This document shows, in pieces, positions 10,153 through 19,366 of a stretch of DNA of 64,000 bases (positions within the stretch are counted from its first letter, which is position 1; the number at the start of each line of letters is the position of its first letter). This DNA is from Streptomyces coacervatus (GTDB lineage Bacteria > Actinomycetota > Actinomycetes > Streptomycetales > Streptomycetaceae): positions 620,001 to 684,000 of the forward strand of contig NZ_JARHTP010000003.1 in NCBI RefSeq assembly GCF_029223485.1, written 5' to 3'. Position numbers and translations under genes: made by a program. Under the pieces are notes generated by a model. The model was not told where the DNA came from. It ran no database searches and worked only from the letters and a program-made list of their open reading frames with translations.

Positions 10153-10964
10153 GCGCCGCGACCGCAACTGCCACCGCAACGGACGCGCGCATCCCGCTGC
10201 GCGGCCACCTCCGCCACACCGGCGCCCTCGTCCGCCGCAACCTGCTGTGGATCAAGCAGGACCCCGAGTCGATGTTCGACGCGCTGCTGATGCCGGTCGT
10301 CTTCACCCTGCTGTTCGTCTACGTCTTCGGCGGCTCTATCGGGCAGGCCCTGGGCGGCGGGCAGCACGGGTATGTGCAGTACGTGATCCCGGGCATGATC
10401 GCGATGATGAGCATGACGCTGTCACAGGGTGTCGGCACCGGCTTCAGCCAGGACTTCAACTCCGGTGTCATGGACCGCTTCCGGTCCCTGCCGATCGGGC
10501 GCGGCTCGGTGCTCTTCGCGAAGATCTCCGTGGAACTGGTGCGGATGCTGTTCGCGACCACCGTGCTGATGATCGTCGCCGTGCTGGTCGGGTTCGACAT
10601 CCATCACTGGGGCGGTCTGTTCGCGGCCGTCGGCCTGGCCTCCGTGTTCGCCACGTCGATCATGTGGGTGTTCCTCACCCTGGGCGTGATCCTGAAGAAC
10701 GCGCAGTCCGTGCAGGCCATGGGCTTCCTGGTGCTGTTCCCGCTGCAGTTCGGCTCGTCGATCTTCGCGCCGACGAAGAACATGCCGGGCTGGCTGCAGA
10801 CCTTCACCGACTACAACCCGCTGTCCACCCTCGCGGACGCCTCGCGCGGCCTGATGGTGGGCGGCCCGGTCGCGCACGACCTGTGGGTGACGCTGGCCTG
10901 GTCGGTGGCGATCACCGCGGTGGCGGCGCCGTACGCGATCCACAAGTTCCGTACCAAGAGCTGA
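10149..10964 (+). CDS. ABC-2 type exporter, membrane subunit (DrrB-like)
   Basis: 271 residues with six hydrophobic segments. It has the ABC-2 family pattern: cytoplasmic N-terminus (RNLLWIKQDPESMFDALLMPVVF), a central MDRFRSLPIGR coupling motif, and a late block (QFGSSIFAPTKNMPGWLQ). The start codon overlaps the stop of the ATPase gene (ATGA), so equimolar translation is expected. Together they should form a two-plus-two exporter in the cytoplasmic membrane. The gene converges on the AfsR-like regulator; 28 bp separate the stops. Confidence 0.9.
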
Positions 10965-10992
10965 CGTTCGGCCCACGGCACTTCGGTCCGCG

Positions 10993-13900
10993 TCAGACCA
11001 GGGCGGCGGCCTCCTCCGGGGAGAGGCCGCCGCCCTCCGCGTACGCCGCCTCGTAGGCCTCGTCTCCGAGAGCGGTGCGCGCGTGGCGCTCGGCCCGGAC
11101 ATACACCTCACGCTCCATCGACGTGGCGACATGGCTCGTGGGCAGCAGCGCCTTCGAGGCCCCGATGCAGCGGGCGGCGTCCCGGGCCCGGCTGCCGCCG
11201 TCGGCCGCGGCGAGACCGATCGCGGCGAGGGCCAGATAGAGGGGGCGCATGTGCGGGGCGATGGCCTCGGACAGCGGGTCGCCGGCCCGTTGCAGTGCCT
11301 GCCGGGTCTTGTCGAGGGAGAGCTCGTAGTTGCCGTCGACCGCCTCCACAAAGGCCTCCGAGCCGAGGATGAACGCATCGAAGACGATGAAGTGGGCAAT
11401 CCTGAACTCCTCGCGCAGCAACCGCAGTTGCTCGCGCGCCTCCGCCAGCCGACCGATCATGGCGAGTCGGCCGGCGAGGAACATCCGGGCGGCGGGCATG
11501 GCCTCGTTGCCCGAGCCGTCCTCCCGCTCGATCACCTCGCGCAGCAGCCGCTCGCCCCGCTCCCACTCGCCCGCCTCCAGGAGCGCGCTGCCGAGCCGGG
11601 CGCCGAGGACCGCCACCTGGGCGCGGGCGCCGAGCCGTTCGGCCTGTTCGACGGCGGCCTCGTAGTCGGCGGCGGCGAGCACGTACTCGCCGATCCGCTC
11701 CCGGGCCTCGCCGCGCGCCGACAGCGCCTCGGCGGTGCCCCACAGGTCGTCGATCCGCCGGTAGATCTCCAGCGACTCGTCGGCGTCGCGGGTCGCGTCG
11801 CCCGCCCAGTCGCTGCGGTTGGCGAGAAGGTTGGCGCGCATCTGGAGGGTGGCGGCGAGCTCCCACTCCATGCCGGGCGTGGCACGGCAGGTGGCGACGG
11901 ACGCGTCGAGGATCGTGGGCAGCCTCTCCACGCTGCCGGTCAGCATCACGGCGTAGAACCAGAACATGCCGGGGGTGCGGCAGGTCTGCGGGAGGCCGGG
12001 TGCGTAGACCTCGGTTATGGTGCGCAGCTTCTGCTTCGCCTGCGGGGACTCCCAGGCGTCCAACTCGGTGTCCATGCACGCGAGATGCGAGAGATGGACG
12101 CCCCGCCGTGCCTCGGCGAGGAGTTCGCCGGTCAGCGGGGGCGGGACATCGGTGCAGCGCTGCCAGACCGGGGCGGCGGGGCGGACGGGGGCCGTGAACG
12201 GGTCGGGGCCCAGGGCCATGACCTCGGCGCACCAGTTGCGGGCCTCGATGCGCGCGTCACGCATCTGCCAGTACCAGGCCAGCGACAGGATGAGGCAGAT
12301 GCCCTCCTGCTCGTCGCGCTCGGTGACGGCGTGGCGCAGGGCGGTGCGCAGGTTCTCGTACTCGCGCTCCAGCAGCCCGATGGCGGCGAGCTGGCCGGGG
12401 CCGCGCAGCAACGGGTCGGTGGTGCGGGCGAGTTCGCGGTAGTACGTCAGGTGCGCGCGCTCGGTCCCCGGGCGCCGCCCTGCCTCGTCCAGGCGCTCCC
12501 CGGCGTACTCGGCGACGGTTTCCAGCAGCCGGTAGCGCATGCCTCCGTCCCCCGAAGGGGCGGCCACGACAAGGGACTTGTCGACGAGCGAACCGAGGGC
12601 TTCCAGCGCGGCCGGCCCGCAGACGGCCTCGGCGGCGGCGAGATCGCAGCCGCCCGCGAAGACGGAGAGCCGCCGCAGCACCTCCCGCTCCTCCTCGTCG
12701 AGCAGGTCCCAGGACCAGTCGACGACCGCGCGAAGGGTCTGCTGCCGAGGCAGGACCGTACGACTTCCGGAGGTGAGCAGCCGGAACCGGTCGTCGAGCC
12801 GGTCGGCTATCTGACGTGGCGTCAACATCCGTAGCCGGGCGGCGGCGAGCTCGATGGCGAGGGGGAGCCCGTCGAGCCGCCGGCAGATCTCGGCGCATGC
12901 GTCGGGGTCCTCGTCCGTCCGGAACCCGGGCCTGGCGGCCGCGCCCCGGTCGGCAAGCAGCCGCAGGGCGACCGGCTCGGGCAGCGGCTCGACGGGCCGC
13001 AGCAACTCCCCCGGTACGCCGAGGGGTTCACGGCTGGTGGCGAGCACCGTCAGCTCCGGGCAGCGCGCGAGCAGCTCCTCCACCAGCCGGGCGGCGGCGT
13101 CGACGACATGCTCGCAGTTGTCGAGGACGATCAGCATCCGCCGCCGGCCGCAGTGCTCGGCGAGCCGCTCCAGGGGATCGTCGTTCCGGTCGGCCCCGGC
13201 CGCCCGCATCGCCTCGGCCCCCGCGCCGTACAGCACGGTCTCCCGGGCTCCCACGGCGGTCAGCACGGCTTCCGGTACGGCGTCCGGGTCGTCGACGGGC
13301 GCAAGCTCGGCCAGCCACACCCCGTCCCGCGCCGCATACCGCACGGTCTCGGCGGCCTCCTGCGACAGCCGCGTCTTCCCGGCCCCGCCGGGACCGAGCA
13401 ACGTGACCAGCCGGGCGGCCGAGAGATCGCCCCGGATGGCATCGATGTCGGCTTCACGGCCGACGAAGGAGGTGAGGCGGGCGCGGAGGTTGCCGGGGGG
13501 CTGGGGGGTGGGGGCAGCCGCGGGGGCGATCGGGGCGTGCGCGGCAGCGCCGGCGGCGAACGGGGCGCGGGCGCCCTCCCCAGGAGCGCCCGGAGCGCGA
13601 ACAGCCGCCCCGGGGTCGGGCTGAGCTCCGGCATCCCGCCAAGGAGCCGTCGAATCTTCGGCAGCAGGTCCGGAGCCTGCCGGACCGTGGGCGCTCGCGC
13701 CGGAGCCGGGCGGAGCCTGAGCTGAGCCCCCGAAAACCGCCGGACCGTGCATGCCGCCGGGCCGCGAACCCGGTGCCACGCCGTCACCGACAGCGCCGGC
13801 CGGACCGTGGACGCCCGCCTCGGAGCCGGGCGGAGCCTCGGCCGGGCCCCCGACAGCCGCCGAGCCGTGCGTGCCGCCGGGCCGCGAACCCGGTGGCCTA

Positions 13901-14730
13901 CCGTCGCCGACGGTGCCCGGTGCAAGGCCCGGTCGTCCGCCGAAGTCCGCCCCGTAGCCGTCGGCGGCCCGGCCAGGAGTGGCCCCGCGCGGGCCACGGG
14001 CCACCGGGTTGAGCAACTCCCCGTACAGATCCCTCAGTTCGGTCCCCGGGTCCGCTCCCAACCGGTCCGCCAGCAGCCGTCGTACATCCTCGAACGCGGC
14101 CAGTGCCTGGGCCGTGCGGCCCGCGTCGCGCAGGGCGCGCAGGCGCAGGGCCTGGAGGGGCTCGTCGAGGGGGTGGGTGTCGCAGAGGGCGGTCAGTTCG
14201 GGGAGGGACTGCTCGGCGTGGCCCAGGGCGAGGGCGGCGGTGTGGCGGGCGCGCAGGGCGTCGAGGCGCCGGGTGTCCCGGCGGGCCGCCTCCGCGGTGC
14301 GGTCGGGGAGGTCGGCGAGGGCGGGGCCGAGCCACAGCGCGAGGGCGTCGTCGAGGACGACGGCCGCCTTGGCGGGGTCGCCGTGGGCCAGGGCGCGTAT
14401 GCCCTCGCCGGTCAGCCGCTCGAAACGGTGCAGGTCGACGTCGTCGGGCCGGGCGGCGAGCCGGTAGCCGCCCTCGGCGGAGGCGACGGCGTCCGCACCG
14501 AGCGCCCGCCGCAGCCGGCCGACCAGCGCCTGCAGCGCACCCGGCGCGTCGGCGGGCGGCTCACCGCCCCACACCTCGTCGACCAGGACACCGCCGGGCA
14601 CGGTACGCCCGGCGCGCAGGGCCAGCACGGTCAACAGAGCACGCAGCCGCGCCCCGCCGACCGGGACATGGGTGCCGTCGGGGCGGAGCGCCTGAGTGGT
14701 GCCGAGGATGCGATAGCGCACGGGGTCCAT
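10993..14730 (-). CDS. AfsR/SARP-type giant transcriptional regulator (BTAD + NB-ARC-like NTPase + TPR)
   Basis: 1245 residues. An OmpR-like winged helix (about 1-95) and a bacterial transcriptional activation domain (about 100-245) make up the SARP part. Then comes a Pro/Gly/Ala linker (about 250-400) built partly from a 40-residue tandem repeat. A STAND/AP-type NTPase follows: SFVGREADID, Walker A GPGGAGKT near 445, Walker B MLIVLDNCEHV, sensor ATSREPLGVPGE, then GLPLAIELAAAR and the winged-helix block WSWDLLDEEER. The C-terminal 450 residues look like TPR helices. Such proteins switch on secondary-metabolite or developmental genes in response to ATP/ligand state. No biosynthetic cluster is adjacent; the DrrAB-like exporter is its convergent neighbour. 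ATG 14730 has GGAG 4 nt upstream. Confidence 0.88.
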   Translation of the reverse strand: MDPVRYRILGTTQALRPDGTHVPVGGARLRALLTVLALRAGRTVPGGVLVDEVWGGEPPADAPGALQALVGRLRRALGADAVASAEGGYRLAARPDDVDLHRFERLTGEGIRALAHGDPAKAAVVLDDALALWLGPALADLPDRTAEAARRDTRRLDALRARHTAALALGHAEQSLPELTALCDTHPLDEPLQALRLRALRDAGRTAQALAAFEDVRRLLADRLGADPGTELRDLYGELLNPVARGPRGATPGRAADGYGADFGGRPGLAPGTVGDGRPPGSRPGGTHGSAAVGGPAEAPPGSEAGVHGPAGAVGDGVAPGSRPGGMHGPAVFGGSAQAPPGSGASAHGPAGSGPAAEDSTAPWRDAGAQPDPGAAVRAPGAPGEGARAPFAAGAAAHAPIAPAAAPTPQPPGNLRARLTSFVGREADIDAIRGDLSAARLVTLLGPGGAGKTRLSQEAAETVRYAARDGVWLAELAPVDDPDAVPEAVLTAVGARETVLYGAGAEAMRAAGADRNDDPLERLAEHCGRRRMLIVLDNCEHVVDAAARLVEELLARCPELTVLATSREPLGVPGELLRPVEPLPEPVALRLLADRGAAARPGFRTDEDPDACAEICRRLDGLPLAIELAAARLRMLTPRQIADRLDDRFRLLTSGSRTVLPRQQTLRAVVDWSWDLLDEEEREVLRRLSVFAGGCDLAAAEAVCGPAALEALGSLVDKSLVVAAPSGDGGMRYRLLETVAEYAGERLDEAGRRPGTERAHLTYYRELARTTDPLLRGPGQLAAIGLLEREYENLRTALRHAVTERDEQEGICLILSLAWYWQMRDARIEARNWCAEVMALGPDPFTAPVRPAAPVWQRCTDVPPPLTGELLAEARRGVHLSHLACMDTELDAWESPQAKQKLRTITEVYAPGLPQTCRTPGMFWFYAVMLTGSVERLPTILDASVATCRATPGMEWELAATLQMRANLLANRSDWAGDATRDADESLEIYRRIDDLWGTAEALSARGEARERIGEYVLAAADYEAAVEQAERLGARAQVAVLGARLGSALLEAGEWERGERLLREVIEREDGSGNEAMPAARMFLAGRLAMIGRLAEAREQLRLLREEFRIAHFIVFDAFILGSEAFVEAVDGNYELSLDKTRQALQRAGDPLSEAIAPHMRPLYLALAAIGLAAADGGSRARDAARCIGASKALLPTSHVATSMEREVYVRAERHARTALGDEAYEAAYAEGGGLSPEEAAALV
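13681..13920. repeat. Two-copy 120-bp in-frame tandem repeat inside the AfsR-like gene
   Basis: Positions 13681-13800 and 13801-13920 match over most of their length; both begin CGGACCGTGG. On the coding strand each gives a 40-residue unit rich in Gly, Pro and Ala (the phrase GSRPGG is shared). The unit length is a multiple of three, so copy number can vary without breaking the frame, and it lies in the flexible linker between the SARP and NTPase parts. Confidence 0.85.
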
Positions 14731-14781
14731 TGTCTCCGTTGACGTCGGGGCCGGTCACGGGGTTCGGGGCGGCCGGTGCGG

Positions 14782-14826
14782 CGCGCCCCAAAGGGGCGCG
14801 GGGAACTGCGCGACCAGCCACAACGG
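14782..14826. repeat. Short Streptomyces-type intergenic repeat with hairpin
   Basis: A tight hairpin (CGCGCCCC at 14782-14789, AAA loop, GGGGCGCG at 14793-14800) followed by GGGAACTGCGCGACCAGCC. I recall this string from many Streptomyces intergenic regions. It lies behind the minus-strand DUF6578 gene and could act as its terminator. Confidence 0.6.
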
Positions 14827-14911
14827 TGCCGCGGACGAAAGACAGCACATGCCGCCCATTCCGCGGAACGCTCAGCAAACCGTGCTCATCCCCGCCGGCT
14901 GCTCCGCCGGC

Positions 14912-15478
14912 TCACCGCACCGCATACGACAGCCAGGAATCCGTGCCCGGTACCTCCAGAGTCGCCACCACCCCCGACTGCACGGACCGCCGCCCCCGCT
15001 CGTCCGAACCGCCTCCGGTGAACCACTTCGGGCAGCGCTCGACCGAGCGCAACTGCCGTTCCCCCGGCACCGGATGCGAGGAGCGCGAGCCCGGCGCCAT
15101 TTCCTCGTACACCTGGGTCACCACCTGGACCGCCCGCACCCGACCGCTCACCTCAGGCCATGCGCCACCGTGCCGCTCGACCGTGAGAAGTCCGACCAGG
15201 CGGATACGGTCGCCCGGCCCGACTCCGGCGCCCTGTTCCCCGCCCAGGGCCACCGTCAGCCCCGTCTCCTCCTGCAGGATGCGCACGGTCTCGCCCTCCT
15301 CGTCCGGTACCTCCGCCACCGGCCCCACGAGCTTGGTGAGCTGGTCGTGCCAGCCCCCGCCGAGCACCCCGTCCGCGTCCTGCAGCAGCAGCGGCCAGCT
15401 CACCTCGTCCATGACCGCGAACGGCGTCCCGCAGCACTCCATCTGCCAGTCCGCGTAGAACACATGCCAAAGCCCCAT
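14912..15478 (-). CDS. DUF6578-type protein of unknown function
   Basis: 188 residues, soluble. The start MGLWHVFYADWQMECCGTPF, with a Trp/Cys-rich opening, and the later GDRIRLVGLLTVERHG match what I know of the DUF6578 proteins of Streptomyces. The ATG at 15478 follows a purine-rich GGAAGGGTGGGG; the in-frame extension upstream to 15799 runs through the divergent protease gene and is not real. No function is known for the family. It is divergent from the site-2 protease homologue with about 106 bp between the starts. Confidence 0.7.
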   Translation of the reverse strand: MGLWHVFYADWQMECCGTPFAVMDEVSWPLLLQDADGVLGGGWHDQLTKLVGPVAEVPDEEGETVRILQEETGLTVALGGEQGAGVGPGDRIRLVGLLTVERHGGAWPEVSGRVRAVQVVTQVYEEMAPGSRSSHPVPGERQLRSVERCPKWFTGGGSDERGRRSVQSGVVATLEVPGTDSWLSYAVR

Positions 15479-15584
15479 GTCCCCACCCTTCCACGGAACC
15501 CCCACCCCACCGCGAGACGTTTTCCCGGTACGCCCGGTACCGTCGGGCAGTCCCACCGCGTGCACGGAGAGTCCAGGGAGCCCC

Positions 15585-16385
15585 ATGACCACCGCCACCA
15601 CCAGCCGCAGCGACCGGCGGATCAGTCCCGTCTTCGTCGGGATCCTGGCCGTCACGGCGGTCACGGGATGGGCCACCTGGACCGGCTTCGCCGCGCAGCC
15701 GGGCCTGGCCGTGTTCCTGTTCGTGACGGCGGCCTGGATCGTCTCCCTGTGTCTGCACGAGTACGCACACGCGCGTACCGCCCTGCACAGCGGCGACATC
15801 TCGGTCGGCGCGAAGGGCTATCTCACGCTGAACCCGATGAAGTACACGCATGCGCTGCTGAGCATCGTGCTCCCCGTGCTGTTCGTGATCATGGGCGGGA
15901 TCGGGTTGCCGGGCGGCGCCGTCTTCATCGAGCGGGGGCGGATCAAGGGCCGCTGGCGGCACAGTCTCATCTCGGCGGCCGGCCCGCTGACCAACGTCCT
16001 GTTCGCGGCCGTGTGCACCGCCCCGTTCTGGCTGCATGCGCTGGACGGCGTGCCGCGCGACTTCCGGTTCGCGCTGGCCTTCCTCGCCCTGCTGCAGGTC
16101 ACGGCAGCCATCCTGAACTTCCTGCCGGTGCCCGGCCTGGACGGCTACGGCGTCATCGAGCCCTGGCTGTCGTACAAGATCAAGCGGCAGGTGGAGCCGT
16201 TCGCGCCCTTCGGCCTGCTGTTCGTGTTCGCGCTGCTGTGGGTGCCGTCGATCAACACCGCGTTCTTCGACGTGATCGACTCGATCCTGCGGAGCCTGGG
16301 GATCGGCGACTTCTCCACGTACTGCGGCCAGGAGCTCTACCGCTTCTGGCAGGGCACGAACGAGTTCTGCTCAATCAGCCCGTGA
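15585..16385 (+). CDS. Site-2 protease family (M50) membrane zinc metallopeptidase
   Basis: 266 residues, about six membrane segments. The zinc-binding motif HEYAH lies in a membrane segment (residues 58-62), and the second metal ligand motif NFLPVPGLDGY lies near residue 185, as in SpoIVFB/Rip-type proteases. It is a minimal version with no PDZ or CBS domain. The ATG at 15585 follows GGGAG. Substrate is unknown; homologues cut membrane-bound anti-sigma factors or signalling peptides. Its 3' end overlaps the convergent small membrane gene by 11 bp. Confidence 0.85.
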   Translation: MTTATTSRSDRRISPVFVGILAVTAVTGWATWTGFAAQPGLAVFLFVTAAWIVSLCLHEYAHARTALHSGDISVGAKGYLTLNPMKYTHALLSIVLPVLFVIMGGIGLPGGAVFIERGRIKGRWRHSLISAAGPLTNVLFAAVCTAPFWLHALDGVPRDFRFALAFLALLQVTAAILNFLPVPGLDGYGVIEPWLSYKIKRQVEPFAPFGLLFVFALLWVPSINTAFFDVIDSILRSLGIGDFSTYCGQELYRFWQGTNEFCSISP

Positions 16386-16554
16386 CCGACTTACGGGCCT
16401 TGCCCCGCTTCACGTAGTACCAGCACATATTGCTGGACAGCCCCGCCAGCAGCACCCACACGATCCCCAGCCAGCTGCCCTGCGCGAAGGAGACCACGGC
16501 CGCGGCCACGGCCAGCACACAGACGATCAGTGCATAGATTCCAAGGCGGGGCAT
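16375..16554 (-). CDS. Small two-TM membrane protein
   Basis: 59 residues starting MPRLGIYALIVCVLAVAAAV, with two hydrophobic stretches and a basic tail (KRGKARKSVTG). GGAG precedes the ATG at 16554. The longer frame to 16647 is not supported. The family is not recognised; such short proteins are common in Streptomyces. It overlaps the protease gene tail-to-tail by 11 bp. Confidence 0.65.
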   Translation of the reverse strand: MPRLGIYALIVCVLAVAAAVVSFAQGSWLGIVWVLLAGLSSNMCWYYVKRGKARKSVTG

Positions 16555-16618
16555 GGCGGTCGGCTCCTGTCGGCGGGCTCGGGGGACACCGTTACGGCGT
16601 CCAGTGTCCCCCATGCGC

Positions 16619-17335
16619 TCATACGTCCGTGACGCGGAGCCCGGCATGCGCCTTGTAGCGCCGGTTCACCGAGATCAGGTTGGCGACCAGCGACTCGACC
16701 TGGTGGGCGTTGCGCAGCCGGCCGGCGAAGATGCCGCGCATGCCCGGGATGCGGCCGGCCAGCGCCTGCACGATCTCGACGTCGGCCCGCTCCTCCCCCA
16801 GCACCATCACATCGGTGTCGATCTCTTCGATCTCGGGGTCCTGCAGCAGCACGGCCGACAGGTGGTGGAAGGCGGCGGCGACCCGGGAGTCCGGCAGCAG
16901 GGCGGCGGCCTGTTCCGCCGCGCTGCCCTCCTCCGGCTTGATCGCGTACGCGCCCTTCTTGTCGAAGCCGAGCGGGTTGACGCAGTCGACGACGAGCTTG
17001 CCGGCCAGCTCCTCGCGCAGGGACTCCAGGGTTTTGCCGTGGCCGTCCCAGGGCACGGCGACGATCACGACGTCGCTGCGGCGCGCGGTCTCGGCGTTGT
17101 CGTGGCCCTCGACGCCGTGCCCGATCTCGTCGGCGGCGGCCTGCGCCCGCTCGGCGGCACGCGAGCCGATGATCACCTTCTGGCCGGCCCTGGCCAGCCG
17201 GTAGGCGAGGCCCTTGCCCTGCGGCCCGGTCCCGCCGAGGACGCCGACGACGAGCCCGGAGACGTCGGGGAGGTCCCAGGGGTCCTTGGCGGGGGCCTTC
17301 GCGGGGGTCTGTGCAGCACTGTCGGTAGAGGTCAT
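16619..17335 (-). CDS. npdG: NADPH-dependent F420 reductase
   Basis: Transfers hydride between NADPH and coenzyme F420, supplying F420H2 to deazaflavin enzymes. 238 residues with a Rossmann fold at the N-terminus (VVGVLGGTGPQGKGLAYRLA), the NADPH phosphate contact IIGSRAAERA, the VIVAVPWDGH block and DCVNPLGFDKKG, all typical of Fno/NpdG. The first 30 residues, rich in Ala, Pro and Lys, are an extension common in actinobacteria. TAAAGT lies 6 nt before the ATG with no ribosome-binding site, which suggests leaderless translation. Confidence 0.92.
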   Translation of the reverse strand: MTSTDSAAQTPAKAPAKDPWDLPDVSGLVVGVLGGTGPQGKGLAYRLARAGQKVIIGSRAAERAQAAADEIGHGVEGHDNAETARRSDVVIVAVPWDGHGKTLESLREELAGKLVVDCVNPLGFDKKGAYAIKPEEGSAAEQAAALLPDSRVAAAFHHLSAVLLQDPEIEEIDTDVMVLGEERADVEIVQALAGRIPGMRGIFAGRLRNAHQVESLVANLISVNRRYKAHAGLRVTDV

Positions 17336-17372
17336 GGGCCGACTTTACGTCCGCCCCGACCGACCCCGTCGG

Positions 17373-18446
17373 TCAGGTGAGCCGGGTCACGGGCAGCCGC
17401 CGCAGGACGATCCGCTCGTAGGCGCCGAAGTCCCCGGTCTCGTAGAGGATCCCGACGGTCGAGGCGTCGATCCGTACGAGGTCGGAGTAGGCGGCGGGCA
17501 GGCCGTCCATCGTGTACACCGGGCGCCAGGTGGTGCCGTTGTTCGTCGAGGCGCGGATGGTCATCAGGGCGCGGGCGTCGGGGTGGGCCGGGCCGGAGAA
17601 GAGCAGCACGTCCGGGTCGCGGAGCTGGAGCAGACTGCCCTCGCAGACCGGGCCTTCCAGGCCGGCCTGCGGACGGAATGGCAGGTGCAGGCTCTGGCCG
17701 CCGTCCTGCGAATGGGCGTCGGCGCGGTTGCCCGGCGACGGGGAGTCGTTGCGCGTGTTGAAGTAGACGCTGCCGTCGGGGAGTTCGGCTGCGGTGGTCT
17801 CGTTGGCGTTGATGTAGCCGTCGGTGTTGTCGTCGACGTAGCCGATGGACCAGGTCTCGCCCTGGTCGTCGCTGAGCAGGCAGTGGCCGCCGTTGTACTG
17901 GGGCTCGGTGCCGAGGTCGGTGCCGGTGGGCGCGGCGCTGTGGTTGGCGGGGACGACGATCCGGCCGGTGGAGAGCTGGAGGGCGTGGCCGGGGGTGGTG
18001 GCGTACCAGCGCCAGCCTGCCTGCTTCACCGACTTGGTGATCTCGACCGGGCTCGACCAGGTGAGGCCGTCGTCGTCACTGTGCTGCACCCACACCCTGC
18101 GCCCGTCGGCGTCCTTCACCTTGCCCTGCCGGATGAGGTCCTCCGTGGCGGAGGCGGCCGCGCGGACGTGGACGAGGAGGACGCGGCCGGTGCTCAGGAC
18201 CACCGGGGCGGGGTTGCCGGCGAGGCCGGTGCCGTTGTCCGCGGCGACCTGGAGCGGGCCCCAGGTGTGGCCGCCGTCCGTGGAGCGCTTGAGCACGATG
18301 TCGATGTGCCCGTGGTCGCTCGCCGACTTGACCCGGCCCTCGCAGAAGGCGAGGAGGGTGCCCTCGGCGGTGACGACGACCGCCGGGATTCGGTAACTCG
18401 CGTATCCCTCACGGCCGGCGCGGAAGGGAACGGTGGCTTCTGTCAT
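17373..18446 (-). CDS. Sialidase-fold (exo-alpha-sialidase) protein, no signal peptide
   Basis: 357 residues forming a six-bladed beta-propeller. An RIP motif (YASYRIPAVV) near residue 18 and four Asp-box repeats are visible: STDGGHTW, SDDDGLTW, SDDQGETW and STNNGTTW. Further conserved points are FCEGR and NETTAAELPDGS. The family removes terminal sialic acids from glycans, but no secretion signal or anchor is present, so a cytosolic role or another sugar acid is possible. The initiation context (GACAGT, 6 nt, ATG) again looks leaderless. It ends 37 bp before the npdG start on the same strand. Confidence 0.85.
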   Translation of the reverse strand: MTEATVPFRAGREGYASYRIPAVVVTAEGTLLAFCEGRVKSASDHGHIDIVLKRSTDGGHTWGPLQVAADNGTGLAGNPAPVVLSTGRVLLVHVRAAASATEDLIRQGKVKDADGRRVWVQHSDDDGLTWSSPVEITKSVKQAGWRWYATTPGHALQLSTGRIVVPANHSAAPTGTDLGTEPQYNGGHCLLSDDQGETWSIGYVDDNTDGYINANETTAAELPDGSVYFNTRNDSPSPGNRADAHSQDGGQSLHLPFRPQAGLEGPVCEGSLLQLRDPDVLLFSGPAHPDARALMTIRASTNNGTTWRPVYTMDGLPAAYSDLVRIDASTVGILYETGDFGAYERIVLRRLPVTRLT

Positions 18447-18525
18447 CCGCGCACTGTCCCCAGGGCGAGCGAATTCATGGTGAACGCCGGGTCACAAGTG
18501 GCCGGTTGGTGCAGGATGCGGACGC

Positions 18526-19128
18526 ATGGACGCCGTACGTGTCGCGTTGCTGCGTGAAGTGCTCGCCGGGACCGAGTGGTTGGGGGCCGCGCGGCGGTTC
18601 GCGGGGGCGTTGCGCGGGTCGGTGGTGTCGCACGGCGGGGGGCTGTTGCTGGTGGGCACGGAGGAGTACGAGCCGTGGCATCTGGCGGCCCATCTGGTGG
18701 ACGAGGCCGCGTGGTCGGGGACGCCGGAGCTGGCCCCGACGCTCGTACGGCATGACGCGCGCGCGTCGGATCCGGCTCATCTGGCCGTCGGGCTGGGCCG
18801 GTTGGCGGCCGCGCGGCGGGGGGAGACGCTGCTGGTGGTGTCGCCCGCCGGGCCGGACTGCCCCCTGCTGGAGCGGGTGCACGATGTGCGGCGGGCGGGG
18901 GCGACTGTGCTGGCGCTCGGCCCCGGGGAGGGTGAACTCGCCTCGATGGCCCATGAGTCGCTCGCTGTGCCGGAGGGGTCCGAGCTGGACCTGGACACCG
19001 TTCAGCACCTGGTCAGCGCGGCGGCCGGGGAGAATGCGCTGCCTGCGCCGAGGGGGAACCGGCGGTTGCGGGATCGGCTGTACCGGCTGGCGGAGCAGCT
19101 GACTGCGCCGCCGCCGGCGCGCTGGTGA
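18526..19128 (+). CDS. Conserved hypothetical protein with SIS-like (phosphosugar-binding) fold
   Basis: 200 residues, no signal or membrane segment. The order of short beta-strand motifs (GGGLLLVG, TLLVVSPAG, ATVLALGPG, ESLAVPEGS) resembles a degenerate SIS domain as in DUF2529-type proteins. The catalytic or sugar-binding Ser/Thr of true SIS domains is not evident. CAGGAT sits 8 nt before the ATG, consistent with leaderless initiation from a promoter divergent to the sialidase gene. Function unknown. Confidence 0.65.
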   Translation: MDAVRVALLREVLAGTEWLGAARRFAGALRGSVVSHGGGLLLVGTEEYEPWHLAAHLVDEAAWSGTPELAPTLVRHDARASDPAHLAVGLGRLAAARRGETLLVVSPAGPDCPLLERVHDVRRAGATVLALGPGEGELASMAHESLAVPEGSELDLDTVQHLVSAAAGENALPAPRGNRRLRDRLYRLAEQLTAPPPARW

Positions 19129-19130
19129 TT

Positions 19131-19324
19131 TTCGCCCCCGCCGCCCCTACCCGTCCCGTCCCTGGGGGCTGCCGCCCCCAGACCCCCGCTTCGGCCTGAA
19201 CGGCCTCGTCCTCAAACGCCGGACGGGCTGAGATGGGCTGAGCCAAATCCAGCCCCTCCGGCGTTTGAGGAGCGGAGGTCCGGGGGCTGGCCCCCGGGAC
19301 GGGTAGGGGCGGCGGGGGCGAAAA
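19131..19324. repeat. Interspersed intergenic repeat, copy B (two facing arms)
   Basis: Two arms of about 90 bp face each other around a centre near 19237. The left arm repeats copy A (CCGCCCCTACCCGTCCCGTC through CGCCGGACGGGCTG); the right arm is its reverse complement with scattered changes. The transcript would fold into one very long hairpin. It fills the gap between two plus-strand genes. Confidence 0.9.
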
Positions 19325-19366
19325 GCGGTTGCCCGCGGCCGTCACCCCCACCGACCATGGCCCTTC

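Noticed and set aside
18475..19008. 177-aa minus-strand frame opposite the SIS-like gene
   Set aside because: Arg/Pro-rich without domains; the plus-strand gene has a better start context and composition.
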